From contig NZ_QEOP01000004.1 of assembly GCF_003097495.1 (NCBI RefSeq), positions 1 through 64,000 of the forward strand: a stretch of 64,000 nt of DNA, read 5' to 3'. This DNA is from Amnibacterium flavum. GTDB lineage: Bacteria; Actinomycetota; Actinomycetes; Actinomycetales; Microbacteriaceae. Below, in pieces: positions 45,013-53,246 of the stretch (the first letter of the stretch is position 1; each line of letters opens with the position of its first letter). The position numbers and the translations under genes were made by a program. The notes beneath the pieces were generated by a model. That model ran no database searches, was not told the origin of the DNA, and was given only the letters and a program-made list of their open reading frames with translations.

Positions 45013-46104
45013 TTGACCGCTCACGATCTGCCGGACACCAATTCGATCCGGGCCGCCATGGACAAGGCTCAAGACGAGACGCTGTCCGAACTGGGGCTCA
45101 AGCCCGGCACCGTCGAGGTGTGGGAAGACGGCTACCGCGCTGCCGCCACCGCGGACAGCACGTTCGAGTGGTGGTACTTCGACTGCCAGCTCGACGACGG
45201 CTCGACCCTCGTCGTCACCTTCTCCAACAAGCCGCACACCGACCCCAGCGGGCCGCTCACACCGACGGTCCTCGTGATCCGGCAGCACGCCGACGGCAGT
45301 CGGGTGCACCTCGAACCGACGTTCCCGGCCGACCAGTTCAGCGCCGCCACCGACCACTGCGATGTGACGATCGGCAAGAACACCGTCACCGGTGACCTCG
45401 ACACCTACCAACTCCACCTCGAAGTCGACGGCCTCACCGCCGACGTCACTATCAACCGCGCCGCGCCGTCATGGCGTCCAGGCGCCGGCGTGAGCTACTT
45501 CGACTCCGCCAAGACGCACTTCCTCGCCTGGGTCGTCCCGGTTCCCTACGGCACCGTCTCGGCGACGATCACCGAGAACGGCGCCACCACCACGGTGACC
45601 GGCAGCGCGTACCACGACCACAACTGGGGCAACCACCTCATGGGGTCGTTCCTCGACCACTGGTTCTGGGGCCGCGCCCACATCGGCGACTACACCGTCG
45701 TCTACGTGCGGATGACGACGAAGGGCCTGTTCGGTCTCGGACAGATGAACATCCCGACCTTCTACCTCGCCAAGGGCGAGCAGATCATCACCGACGACCT
45801 GCTGCCCCTCCGACTCGAAACCAGCGACGACGTTCCCGGCCCCGGGCACCAGACCTATCCGACGCACCTCGACTGGGAGTGGCAGAGCGAACGCGGCAGC
45901 ATCACCATGACGGTCACCAAGCCGAAGCTCATCGAATCGCTCGACATGTCGACCCACCCGCACGGCCTCAAGAAGCTGATGGAAGCCGGCCAGCACCCCA
46001 TGTACTACGACTTCAACGCCGACATGACCCTCGACATCGAACTCGATGACCTCATCGACAAGGTCAAGGGGCGGACGCTTTACGAGAAGATGATGTTTCG
46101 GTGA
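45013..46104 (+). CDS. Lipocalin-like / CrtC-AttH family protein
   Basis: A 363-residue protein related to hydroxyneurosporene synthase CrtC and AttH. EWWYFDCQL near residue 50 and YHDHNWGNH in the middle are the family motifs; two lipocalin-like beta barrels are expected. CrtC hydrates carotenoids, but AttH-type proteins have other or unknown roles and no carotenoid genes are nearby. TTG 45013 is the start: AAGGAG lies six bases upstream. No signal peptide. Confidence 0.82.
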   Translation: MTAHDLPDTNSIRAAMDKAQDETLSELGLKPGTVEVWEDGYRAAATADSTFEWWYFDCQLDDGSTLVVTFSNKPHTDPSGPLTPTVLVIRQHADGSRVHLEPTFPADQFSAATDHCDVTIGKNTVTGDLDTYQLHLEVDGLTADVTINRAAPSWRPGAGVSYFDSAKTHFLAWVVPVPYGTVSATITENGATTTVTGSAYHDHNWGNHLMGSFLDHWFWGRAHIGDYTVVYVRMTTKGLFGLGQMNIPTFYLAKGEQIITDDLLPLRLETSDDVPGPGHQTYPTHLDWEWQSERGSITMTVTKPKLIESLDMSTHPHGLKKLMEAGQHPMYYDFNADMTLDIELDDLIDKVKGRTLYEKMMFR

Positions 46105-46137
46105 GGTTGGGGGCCGAAGGTTCGCGAGCTTGCGTTA

Positions 46138-46346
46138 AGCCCTTCGTTTCGACGGGCTCAACGGGCGGGGCCGAGTCCCTTCGTTTCGCTGCGCTCAACG
46201 GGCGGGGTGGTTGCGGTCTGGACCCTTCGTTTCGGCGGGCTCAACGGGCGGGGTGGCGGCCCCTTCGTTTCGCTGCGCTCAACGGGCGGGCGTCAGGCGG
46301 ACTTGTCCCTTCGTTTCGACGGGCTCAACGGGCGGGGTGGCGGGCG
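46138..46346. repeat. Intergenic repeat cluster 4 (alternating subtypes)
   Basis: Five copies of CCTTCGTTTCG...GCTCAACGGGCGG. The variable middle alternates ACGG, CTGC, GCGG, CTGC, ACGG. The cluster fills the gap between two convergent genes and reaches the mesD stop codon. Confidence 0.9.
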
Positions 46347-47375
46347 TCAGGCCGGGAGTTCGGCCCTCAGGAGGGCTGTGCCCTCTGCCAGTGCGCTCAG
46401 CTTGCCGAGGGCTACTTTGCGGGGGAGCGGGGCCATGCCGCAGTTCGTGCTCGGGATGAGTTTGTCCGCGTCGACGAACTGGAGCGCCTTGCGGAGGGTG
46501 TCGGCGACCTCCTCCGGTGACTCGATCGTTTCGCTCGCCACGTCGATGGCGCCGAGCATGACCTTCTTGCCGCGGATCAGCTCGATGAGGTCCATCGGCA
46601 CGTGCGAGTGCTGGCATTCCAGCGAGACGATGTCGATGGTCGACTGCTGCAGCAGCGGGAACGACTTCTCGTACTGCCGCCACTCCGGCCCAAGGGTCGC
46701 CTTCCAGTCGGTGTTCGCCTTGATTCCGTAGCCGTAACAGATGTGCACGGCGGTCTCCGCGCTCAGTCCCTCGGCCGCCCGCTCGAGCGTCGCGACTCCC
46801 CAGTCCTGGACGTCGTCGTGGAAGACGTTGAACGCGGGCTCGTCGAACTGGATGATGTCGACCCCTGCCGCCTCGAGCTCCTTCGCCTCCTCGTTGAGGA
46901 TGCGCGCGAACTCCCACGCCAGCTTCTCGCGGCTGCCGTAATACCGGTCGTAGAGGGTGTCGATCATCGTCATCGGGCCGGGAAGCGCCCACTTGATCGG
47001 CCGGTCGGTCTGCGAGCGGAGGAACTTGGCGTCGTCGACGAAGACGGGCTTCTCACGGCTCACCGCACCGACGATGGTCGGCACGCTCGCGTCGTACCGG
47101 TCGCGGATTCGTACCGTCTCGCGATCCTCGAAATCGACGCCACCGAGATGCTCGATGAACGTCGTCACGAAGTGCTGGCGCGTCTGCTCCCCGTCGCTGA
47201 CGATGTCGATACCGCGCCGGTGCTGCTCCTGCACCGCGACCCGTAACGCATCCTGCTTGCCCTCGACGAGCTCGTCGCCCTCGAGCTTCCAGGGCGACCA
47301 GAGCTTCTCGGGCTCCGCGAGCCAGGCGGGCTTCGGCAGGCTGCCGGCGGTCGAGGTGGGGAGAAGAGTGGACAT
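46347..47375 (-). CDS. mesD: Folate-independent methionine synthase MesD (MetE C-terminal-like)
   Basis: A 342-residue single-domain relative of the MetE catalytic half. Zinc/homocysteine ligands appear as His/Cys in AVHICYGYG, Cys in SLECQHSHVP and Cys in STNCGMAPLP. Without the MetE N-terminal half it does not use polyglutamyl folate as MetE does. Its gene follows mesX (DUF1852) by 20 bases, the pairing known for MesD-type synthases, which need MesX. Role: homocysteine to methionine with an unknown methyl donor. Confidence 0.88.
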   Translation of the reverse strand: MSTLLPTSTAGSLPKPAWLAEPEKLWSPWKLEGDELVEGKQDALRVAVQEQHRRGIDIVSDGEQTRQHFVTTFIEHLGGVDFEDRETVRIRDRYDASVPTIVGAVSREKPVFVDDAKFLRSQTDRPIKWALPGPMTMIDTLYDRYYGSREKLAWEFARILNEEAKELEAAGVDIIQFDEPAFNVFHDDVQDWGVATLERAAEGLSAETAVHICYGYGIKANTDWKATLGPEWRQYEKSFPLLQQSTIDIVSLECQHSHVPMDLIELIRGKKVMLGAIDVASETIESPEEVADTLRKALQFVDADKLIPSTNCGMAPLPRKVALGKLSALAEGTALLRAELPA

Positions 47376-47395
47376 GCTCGAGGGTCCTTTGCCGG

Positions 47396-48391
47396 TCAAC
47401 GGACGGGAGTGGGGTAGTCGGCGGCCCACTGCTGCAGCACGTCACCGTGGGGGGTCATGAAGTGCTCGTCGGTGAACTTGCCCTGGATCTTCGCCAGCTG
47501 ACTGCGTTCCTCGCGGTCGTAGGTGATCTTCGTCAGTGAGTAGTCCTGCTGCTCCAGGCTCGGCCGGTAGGTGCTGGCGGCGGCCGAGTTCGCGTTGTAG
47601 ATCTCGGGTCGGTAGATCTTCTGAAACGACTCCATCGTGCTGATCGTGCCGATGAGCTGCAGGTCGGTGTAGTCGCTCAGCAGATCGCCGCGGAAATAGA
47701 ACGCGAGAGGCGCCCTGCCGCCGGGCGGCATGAAGTAGCGGACCTGAAGGCCCATCCGGCCGAAGTACGCATCGGTCAGGGAGAAGTCGCCATCCTGCTC
47801 GTACTCGACGCCGAGCACCGGATACTGGTTCGCGGTGCGGTGGTAGGTGCGGCTCGTCGAGACGCTGATGCAGATCACCGGCGACAGCGCGAACCGCTCC
47901 CGGTAGGCGTCGGAGTCGAGGAAGTGCTGGAAGAGCTTGCCGTGCAGGTCGCCGAAGTCGTCGGGGACGGTGAGGCCCGTCCCGCCCGCATTGGCCGCGG
48001 GGAGCAGCACGCTGAAGTCGTAATCGCGCACGTAGGACGAGAAGTTGTTGCCCACGATGCCCTGATGACGTGCGCCGGTCGTCTGATCGACGATCTGGAC
48101 ATCGAGCACCTCGATCAGCGGGAACGCCTGATCCTCGCCTTCCGCGGTGAACTCCAGCTCGACCGAGACGATCCGGAGCTCGACGGCGTACCGATCCCCA
48201 TTGGGGTTGTCCCATCGCGCGAGGTCGTTGAACCGACGGTTGATCATCGTGAGCGCATTGCGGAGGTTCTGCTGCCGGTCCTCGCCGCGAGCGAGGTTCG
48301 CGAAGTTCGTGGTGGCGCGCGAACTCTCCGAGGGTGCGTAATCCTCGTCGAAGGGGGTGGTGGTGATGCGATAGGTGAACGCGTTCGCCAT
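47396..48391 (-). CDS. mesX: DUF1852 protein MesX, partner of MesD
   Basis: A 331-residue DUF1852 protein (NRRFNDLARWDNPNGDRYAVE; ISVSTSRTYHRTANQYPVLG). DUF1852 genes sit next to mesD and are required for MesD activity in other bacteria, perhaps to supply the methyl donor; the biochemical step is unknown. It is the first gene of the mesX-mesD operon and diverges from a LysR-type regulator, probably its controller. Confidence 0.9.
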   Translation of the reverse strand: MANAFTYRITTTPFDEDYAPSESSRATTNFANLARGEDRQQNLRNALTMINRRFNDLARWDNPNGDRYAVELRIVSVELEFTAEGEDQAFPLIEVLDVQIVDQTTGARHQGIVGNNFSSYVRDYDFSVLLPAANAGGTGLTVPDDFGDLHGKLFQHFLDSDAYRERFALSPVICISVSTSRTYHRTANQYPVLGVEYEQDGDFSLTDAYFGRMGLQVRYFMPPGGRAPLAFYFRGDLLSDYTDLQLIGTISTMESFQKIYRPEIYNANSAAASTYRPSLEQQDYSLTKITYDREERSQLAKIQGKFTDEHFMTPHGDVLQQWAADYPTPVR

Positions 48392-48500
48392 GAGCGGCCA
48401 ATCCGGTGGCTGAGCGGCCGGGCTGGCCTCGTGGATGTCGGTGCGTCAATCGTGCGGGTATCCCGCGGTCATCGGGTAATTCGCCGGTCCGATAGGTGGC

Positions 48501-48516
48501 TATAGTCTTTGACTAT
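48501..48516. promoter_or_regulatory. LysR-type operator overlapping the regulator's -10 and start codon
   Basis: ATAGTC-TTT-GACTAT, a perfect inverted repeat containing T-N11-A. It overlaps a -10-like TATAGT (48501-48506) and the ATG (48515). Transcription from this -10 would begin at or near the ATG, giving a leaderless mRNA. Confidence 0.65.
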
Positions 48517-49456
48517 GGCTCGGCAATCGAGCGGCGTCACGCTGCAGCAGCTCCAGTACTTCATCGAGGTAGCCGCGGAAGGCTCGATCTCCGCGGCCGC
48601 CGACCTGCTCTACGTCGCCCAGCCGACGATGTCCGCGGCGATGAAAGACCTCGAGACTCGGGTGGGCCGGGCTCTGCTCGCCCGCTCCGCGCGCGGGGTC
48701 ACGCTCACCGTCGATGGCGCGGAGTTCCTGGGCTATGCGCGGCAGGTCGTCGAGCAGGCGGCGCTCCTCGAGCAGCGCTACCTCGGTCGGCCGCCCTCGC
48801 GGCGGCTGCTGGGGGTGTCGGCCCAGCACTACTCGTTCGCGGTCGACGCGTTCGTGCGGATGGTCAAGGAAACCGGGGCGGCGGAGTACGAGTTCTCGCT
48901 GCGGGAGACTCGCACCTGGGACATCATCGAAGATGTCCGCACTCTCCGCAGCGAGCTGGGCATCCTCTACCGCAACGACTTCAACCGGGGCGTCTTGGAC
49001 AAGCTGCTCCGCGACTCGGGGCTCGCGTTCCATCCGCTGTTCCTCGCCGAGCCGCACATCTTCATCTCGCGGAAGAACCCGCTCGCCGCTCGGAAGCGCG
49101 CGACCCTCGACGATCTCGCCGACCTGCCGCGGCTCACCTTCGACCAGGGCGCGAACAACTCCTTCTACTTCGCGGAGGAGATCCTGTCGACCCTGTCGAG
49201 CAAGCGCGAGATCCGCGTCTCCGACCGGGCGACGATCTTCAACCTCATGATCGGCCTCGACGGCTACACGATCTCGACCGGGATCATCAGCGACGACCTC
49301 GACCCCGAGATCATCGCCGTGCCGCTGGATGTCGACGAACGCATCGAGATCGGCTGGATCGGCCACTCCGCGATCCCGCTCACCGAGCAGGCGCAGCGAT
49401 ACCTGGGCGCGGTGCGTGATGTGGTCGCCGAGTTCGGTGTGGAACTGCTCGGCTAG
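48515..49456 (+). CDS. LysR-family transcriptional regulator (probable control of mesX-mesD)
   Basis: A 313-residue regulator: N-terminal helix-turn-helix (about 8-65, ISAAADLLYVAQPTMSAAMKDLE) and a substrate-binding-like effector domain (about 95-305). It diverges from mesX across 123 bases. Its own start codon lies inside a perfect LysR box, implying autoregulation. The ATG at 48515 is chosen; the TTG six bases earlier has no ribosome-binding site either. The effector may be a sulfur or methionine metabolite (inference). Confidence 0.9.
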   Translation: MARQSSGVTLQQLQYFIEVAAEGSISAAADLLYVAQPTMSAAMKDLETRVGRALLARSARGVTLTVDGAEFLGYARQVVEQAALLEQRYLGRPPSRRLLGVSAQHYSFAVDAFVRMVKETGAAEYEFSLRETRTWDIIEDVRTLRSELGILYRNDFNRGVLDKLLRDSGLAFHPLFLAEPHIFISRKNPLAARKRATLDDLADLPRLTFDQGANNSFYFAEEILSTLSSKREIRVSDRATIFNLMIGLDGYTISTGIISDDLDPEIIAVPLDVDERIEIGWIGHSAIPLTEQAQRYLGAVRDVVAEFGVELLG

Positions 49457-49546
49457 GCAGGGTTCAGCTCGACGCGGCCTATCGCCGATACGCTCGATCC
49501 GGGCCCATTCTCACGGCCGCCCGGCCGTGACCATCCGCCCGGGAGT

Positions 49547-50443
49547 GTGCGCATGTCGGTCGGTCTGCTCGCCGTCGTCGATGACATCCTGACCGCCGCC
49601 GTCAAGGCGAGCGCGAAGACAGCCGGAGTCGTCATCGACGACGCGGCCGTCACGCCGCAATACGTGCAGGGCATCACGCCCGCGCGCGAGCTGCCGGTGG
49701 TGGGGAAGATCGCGCTGGGCAGCCTCGTCAACAAGTTCGTGATCATCACTCCGATCGCGCTGCTGCTCACCGCGTTCGCCCCGTGGGTGCTGCCGTTCCT
49801 CCTCGTTATCGGAGGTTCGTTCCTCTGCTTCGAGGGCGCGGAGAAGGTCCTCGAATGGTTCGGCTTCCACCACGGACCCGCCGGAGAGGAGGAGACGCGC
49901 GACGAGAAGAAGCTCGTGCTCGGGGCCGTGCGCACCGACCTCATCCTCAGTGCCGAGATCATGCTCATCGCGCTCGCCAGCCTCGACCCCGGCCTGAGTA
50001 TCGGGATGACGCTCGTCACCCTGCTCATCGTGGGCTTCGCCCTGACGGTCCTCGTCTACGGCGCCGTCGCTCTGCTCGTCAAAATCGACGATGTCGGACT
50101 GCGGCTGATGAAGTCGCCGCAGCGGTCGACGCGTCGTGCCGGCGCGCGGGTGGTCTCCGCCATGCCCGCGGTGTTCCGCTTCATCAGCATCGTCGGCACG
50201 GTCGCCATGCTGTGGGTCGGCGGGCACATCGTCGTCGAGAACCTTCACGCGACCCTCTGGGCCCTGCCCTACGACGCAGTGCACGCCGTCACGCACGCCA
50301 TCGAGGCCGCAGGGCCCGTCCTGGTCTGGATCGTCGAGACCGTCATCTTCGCGATCCTCGGCCTCATCTGGGGCCTCGTTATCGTGGCTGTCGTAACCGG
50401 CATCACGCGGTTGCTGAAGCGCGGGGCCCCTACGGCTCACTGA
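49547..50443 (+). CDS. DUF808 family membrane protein (YedI-like)
   Basis: A 298-residue integral membrane protein. The N-terminus SVGLLAVVDDILTAAVKASAKTAGVV and VGKIALGSLVNKFVIITPIAL are diagnostic for DUF808. About six hydrophobic segments follow, with a soluble loop around FHHGPAGEEETRDEKK. The role of the family is unknown. ATG 49553 is an alternative start two codons downstream of the GTG. Confidence 0.88.
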   Translation: MRMSVGLLAVVDDILTAAVKASAKTAGVVIDDAAVTPQYVQGITPARELPVVGKIALGSLVNKFVIITPIALLLTAFAPWVLPFLLVIGGSFLCFEGAEKVLEWFGFHHGPAGEEETRDEKKLVLGAVRTDLILSAEIMLIALASLDPGLSIGMTLVTLLIVGFALTVLVYGAVALLVKIDDVGLRLMKSPQRSTRRAGARVVSAMPAVFRFISIVGTVAMLWVGGHIVVENLHATLWALPYDAVHAVTHAIEAAGPVLVWIVETVIFAILGLIWGLVIVAVVTGITRLLKRGAPTAH

Positions 50444-50528
50444 CCTCGGTCGGTACTGGGCCGATCACCGGGTGACCCGACTCGGGACGTGTCGGCGACG
50501 TGCTCCTTCGCCGTCTCTCGGCTCCCGA

Positions 50529-50942
50529 TCAGTCGTCGAATCGCACCCGCAGCAGCGGCGAGCCCTGCATCCACTGCTCCAGGGGTTCGACGGGCTGGGA
50601 CAGATAGCCACGGTGCAAGGGCTGATTGAGGTCGTCGATGATCGACGCGAAGATGCGCCGACGATCTGCCGGGTCGGGGACCGGCTCGGCTCGCGCCTGC
50701 AGGTCGGCCCGGATCCCGTTCTTGAGGTGGAAGGTGAACTCGGGATTGGCCAGCAGGTTGGCGTACCAATCGCGTGCCGCCGGCTGGGTGGTGAGGTAGA
50801 TCTCGTCGTCGACACGGTAGAACCAGATCTCGATCCGGCGCGGCCGCCCGCTTTTCGCCCCGGTTGTCGTGATGTCGATGGTTCTGGCGGATGCCGGAGA
50901 TGCGGGAGTGATGGCGAGCGCGGTCTCGATCGAGTCGTCCAT
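50529..50942 (-). CDS. Nitroreductase/quinone reductase family protein (deazaflavin-dependent, Ddn-like)
   Basis: A 137-residue split-barrel protein related to F420-dependent Ddn and DUF385 proteins: TTTGAKSGRPRRIEIWFYRVDDEIYLTT and RDWYANLLANPEFTFHL are typical. It would reduce quinones or similar substrates using reduced F420. A luciferase-like, F420-type oxidoreductase is encoded two genes away, consistent with F420 being made by this organism. The ATG at 50940-50942 fits homologues; the longer frame does not. Confidence 0.85.
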   Translation of the reverse strand: MDDSIETALAITPASPASARTIDITTTGAKSGRPRRIEIWFYRVDDEIYLTTQPAARDWYANLLANPEFTFHLKNGIRADLQARAEPVPDPADRRRIFASIIDDLNQPLHRGYLSQPVEPLEQWMQGSPLLRVRFDD

Positions 50943-51006
50943 GGTGTGCTGCCTTCCGAGGTCTGACGGTGCGTCGGACTGTTGCCGACGCCTCCTCAGT
51001 GAGTTA

Positions 51007-51666
51007 TCAGTCGCCGAACGCCGCGCTCGGCAGGTCCTTCTCATCGTCGATGATGGCACGCACGATGCGCTCGGCGACCTTGTCGGGGTCGATGCCTTCG
51101 CCGAGTTTCGGGGCCTCGCCGGCGATCGGGTGGCGGGACAGCTCCGTCTCGACGTGACCCGGCCGTGCGTCGAGGATGCGGATGCCCGAGCGGCGCAGCT
51201 CGCGAGAAGTGGCGACGGTGAACGCCGCCAGTGCGGCCTTCGCCGCCGAGTAGGCGGCCATCCCGGCGGTGGGAACCTCGGAGACGATGCCGCTCAGAGT
51301 CACGATGAACGGCTTGCGGTCGGTGCCCGCTGACGCCGTCAGCAGGGGAGTGGCCTCGCGAATCAGTCGGATCGGCCCTGTCGTGTTGACGGCGAACAGC
51401 TCGGTCAGGGTCTCGTTACTCAGCTCCGATGACGGGCCGAAGGCGACGACGCCCGCTGCGATGACCACGCCGTCGAGCCGGCCGTGCTCGCTCTCGATCG
51501 CGGCGACGAGGCGCTGAGGCATCGCTTCGTCGCGGATATCCCAACTCGACCCGCGACTCGCCGACACCACCGTGGCGCCCGCCGTCGAGAGCCGGTCGGA
51601 CATGCGGGAGCCGAGCCCACCGGTGCCGCCGACGACCAGAACAACCGCACCCTCGAGATCTGTCAT
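51007..51666 (-). CDS. Short-chain dehydrogenase/reductase
   Basis: A 219-residue classical SDR. Cofactor motif GGTGGLGS (13-20), NxAG-like AAGVV, catalytic Ser in TLSGIVS and YSAAK. It oxidises or reduces an unknown alcohol/ketone with NAD(P). The DIRDE segment after the second strand is shorter than usual. It lies 64 bases upstream of the F420-type reductase gene on the same strand. Confidence 0.9.
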   Translation of the reverse strand: MTDLEGAVVLVVGGTGGLGSRMSDRLSTAGATVVSASRGSSWDIRDEAMPQRLVAAIESEHGRLDGVVIAAGVVAFGPSSELSNETLTELFAVNTTGPIRLIREATPLLTASAGTDRKPFIVTLSGIVSEVPTAGMAAYSAAKAALAAFTVATSRELRRSGIRILDARPGHVETELSRHPIAGEAPKLGEGIDPDKVAERIVRAIIDDEKDLPSAAFGD

Positions 51667-51739
51667 GTCTGACGGTAGGCAGGCCCGGCTGGTGTCAGCC
51701 TGTGCGCGGCGGCGACATCTCCACCTCAGCCGGACGGGG

Positions 51740-52186
51740 TCAGTCTTTCGTCAGCTCCTCGGCCAGCATGACGATGATGCCGCTGGGCCCGCGCAGGTAG
51801 GTGAGCTTGTACACGTCCTGGTAGTTCGCGACGCCGCGGAGCGGGAAGCAGCCGTGCCTCGCCGCGATGGCGAGGGCCTCGTCGATGTCGTCGACCGAGA
51901 ATGCGACACGATGCATGCCGATCTCGTTCGGACGGGTCGGCGTCGTCTCGATCGCGTCGGGGTGGATGTACTCGAACAGCTCCAGGCGGCCGTGACCATC
52001 AGGGGTCTGGAGCATCGCGATCTTCGCGTGGTTGCCGTCGAGGTCGACCGCCGTGTCCGCCCACTCGCCGCTGATCGTGTCGCGGCCGATGACCGTCAGA
52101 CCGAGGTCGGTGAAGAACGAGACTGCTTCGTCGATGTCGCGCACGGCGATGCCGACGTTCTCGAGTTTGATGGCCATGCGCGGCAT
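51740..52186 (-). CDS. Glyoxalase/VOC family protein
   Basis: A 148-residue vicinal-oxygen-chelate protein with the paired beta-alpha-beta units (ENVGIAVRDIDEAVSFFTDLGL; MHRVAFSVDDIDEALAIAARHG). Candidate metal ligands are a Glu in LELFEY and His in GMHRVAF. Members include glyoxalases, dioxygenases and antibiotic-binding proteins; the substrate is unknown. ATG 52177 (MAIKLENVG) is a possible later start. Confidence 0.87.
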   Translation of the reverse strand: MPRMAIKLENVGIAVRDIDEAVSFFTDLGLTVIGRDTISGEWADTAVDLDGNHAKIAMLQTPDGHGRLELFEYIHPDAIETTPTRPNEIGMHRVAFSVDDIDEALAIAARHGCFPLRGVANYQDVYKLTYLRGPSGIIVMLAEELTKD

Positions 52187-52237
52187 GCTACCGATCCCGC
52201 GTCATCAGTCGGTGAGCAGATCGTCGCCGCTCCAGCT

Positions 52238-53113
52238 TCAGTCTCGCGTTGCGAGCGACAGCGCGGCCGCGATCGCCTCGAGCCTCGCAGTGATGTCGCC
52301 CGGCGCCGGCTGCACCTGGATGCAGACATGGTCGGCACCGTCGGCGAGGTGGGCCTCGACCGCCGATGCGATGACCGCAGCGTCGCCGTGCGCGACCAGT
52401 GCGTCGACGAGCTCATCGCTCCCGCCGTTCGCGATGTCCTCGTCGGTGAAGCCCGCCCGGCGCATGTTGCGCGTGTAGTTGTCGAGCCGCAGGTAGTTCT
52501 TCAGGAAGGCACGGCCGCTCGCCCGCGCCGACTCCGCATCCTCGTCGAGGACGACGGTCTGCTCCGGCGCGACCAGCGCGTCAGGGCCGAGCGCCTCGCG
52601 TCCCTCTCGGGTCTGCGAAGGAACGGTCAGGTACGGGTGGGTTCCCGCGCTGCGCTGACGCGCCAGCTCGAGCATCTTGGGCCCGAGAGCCGAGATCACC
52701 CGCGCCTCGACCGGCACACCGTCGCGGTCGAGCACATCGAGGTAGTCGACCATCGCGTCGATCGGGCGCACCCGCTCGGGAGTGGCCTCGCGGTGACCGG
52801 TGCCGACCCCGAGGAGCAGCCGGCCGGGGTGCTTCGCCTCGATGCGGTGGTACGACGCGGCGAGTTCGGCGGCGTCGGACTTCCAGATGTTCACGATTCC
52901 GGTCGCGACCTGCAGCGTCTCCGTGGCATCGAGGAACTCCTCCGCCTCCCGAAGGTGCGACTCTGGCGAGCCGCCCAGCCAGAGAGCGCCGTAGCCCATC
53001 CGCTCGATGCTCCGCGCCAGTTCGGGAGTGATGTCGCCCGTGCTGCGCCAGACGCCGACCCTTCCGAGGCGGGTCGTCCACGGCGAAGGCTGGGGGAGAT
53101 CAGAGGAATTCAC
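52238..53113 (-). CDS. LLM-class (luciferase-like) F420-dependent oxidoreductase
   Basis: A 291-residue luciferase-like monooxygenase-fold protein of the short F420 branch (YGALWLGGSPESHLREAEEFLDAT; RLLLGVGTGHREAT; VISALGPKMLELARQRSAGTHPYL). These enzymes use reduced or oxidised F420 for alcohol or hydride transfer. GTG start. It is the first of four small oxidoreductase-type genes transcribed leftward. Confidence 0.9.
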   Translation of the reverse strand: MNSSDLPQPSPWTTRLGRVGVWRSTGDITPELARSIERMGYGALWLGGSPESHLREAEEFLDATETLQVATGIVNIWKSDAAELAASYHRIEAKHPGRLLLGVGTGHREATPERVRPIDAMVDYLDVLDRDGVPVEARVISALGPKMLELARQRSAGTHPYLTVPSQTREGREALGPDALVAPEQTVVLDEDAESARASGRAFLKNYLRLDNYTRNMRRAGFTDEDIANGGSDELVDALVAHGDAAVIASAVEAHLADGADHVCIQVQPAPGDITARLEAIAAALSLATRD

Positions 53114-53209
53114 CGCTTCAGCCTATTCAGCGCAGCCCCGGCTCGCCTGAGTCTGCGGCCCGGCACGGAAAGTCGCCGCGCGATCGATCCGAGCGTGAGA
53201 CGGCGAGCA

Positions 53210-53223
53210 TGGTAACGTTATCA
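53210..53223. promoter_or_regulatory. LacI-type operator upstream of the mannose-6-phosphate isomerase gene
   Basis: TGGTAACGTTATCA, a near-palindrome with the CG centre of LacI-family sites, 24 bases before the start codon. Confidence 0.75.
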
Positions 53224-53246
53224 AGCTCGCCGAGACCGAAGGGATA

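Noticed and set aside
48392-48500. SAM or methionine riboswitch before mesX
   Set aside because: The short intergenic region has no SAM-I, SAM-II or SAH-like core; control by the LysR regulator is better supported.
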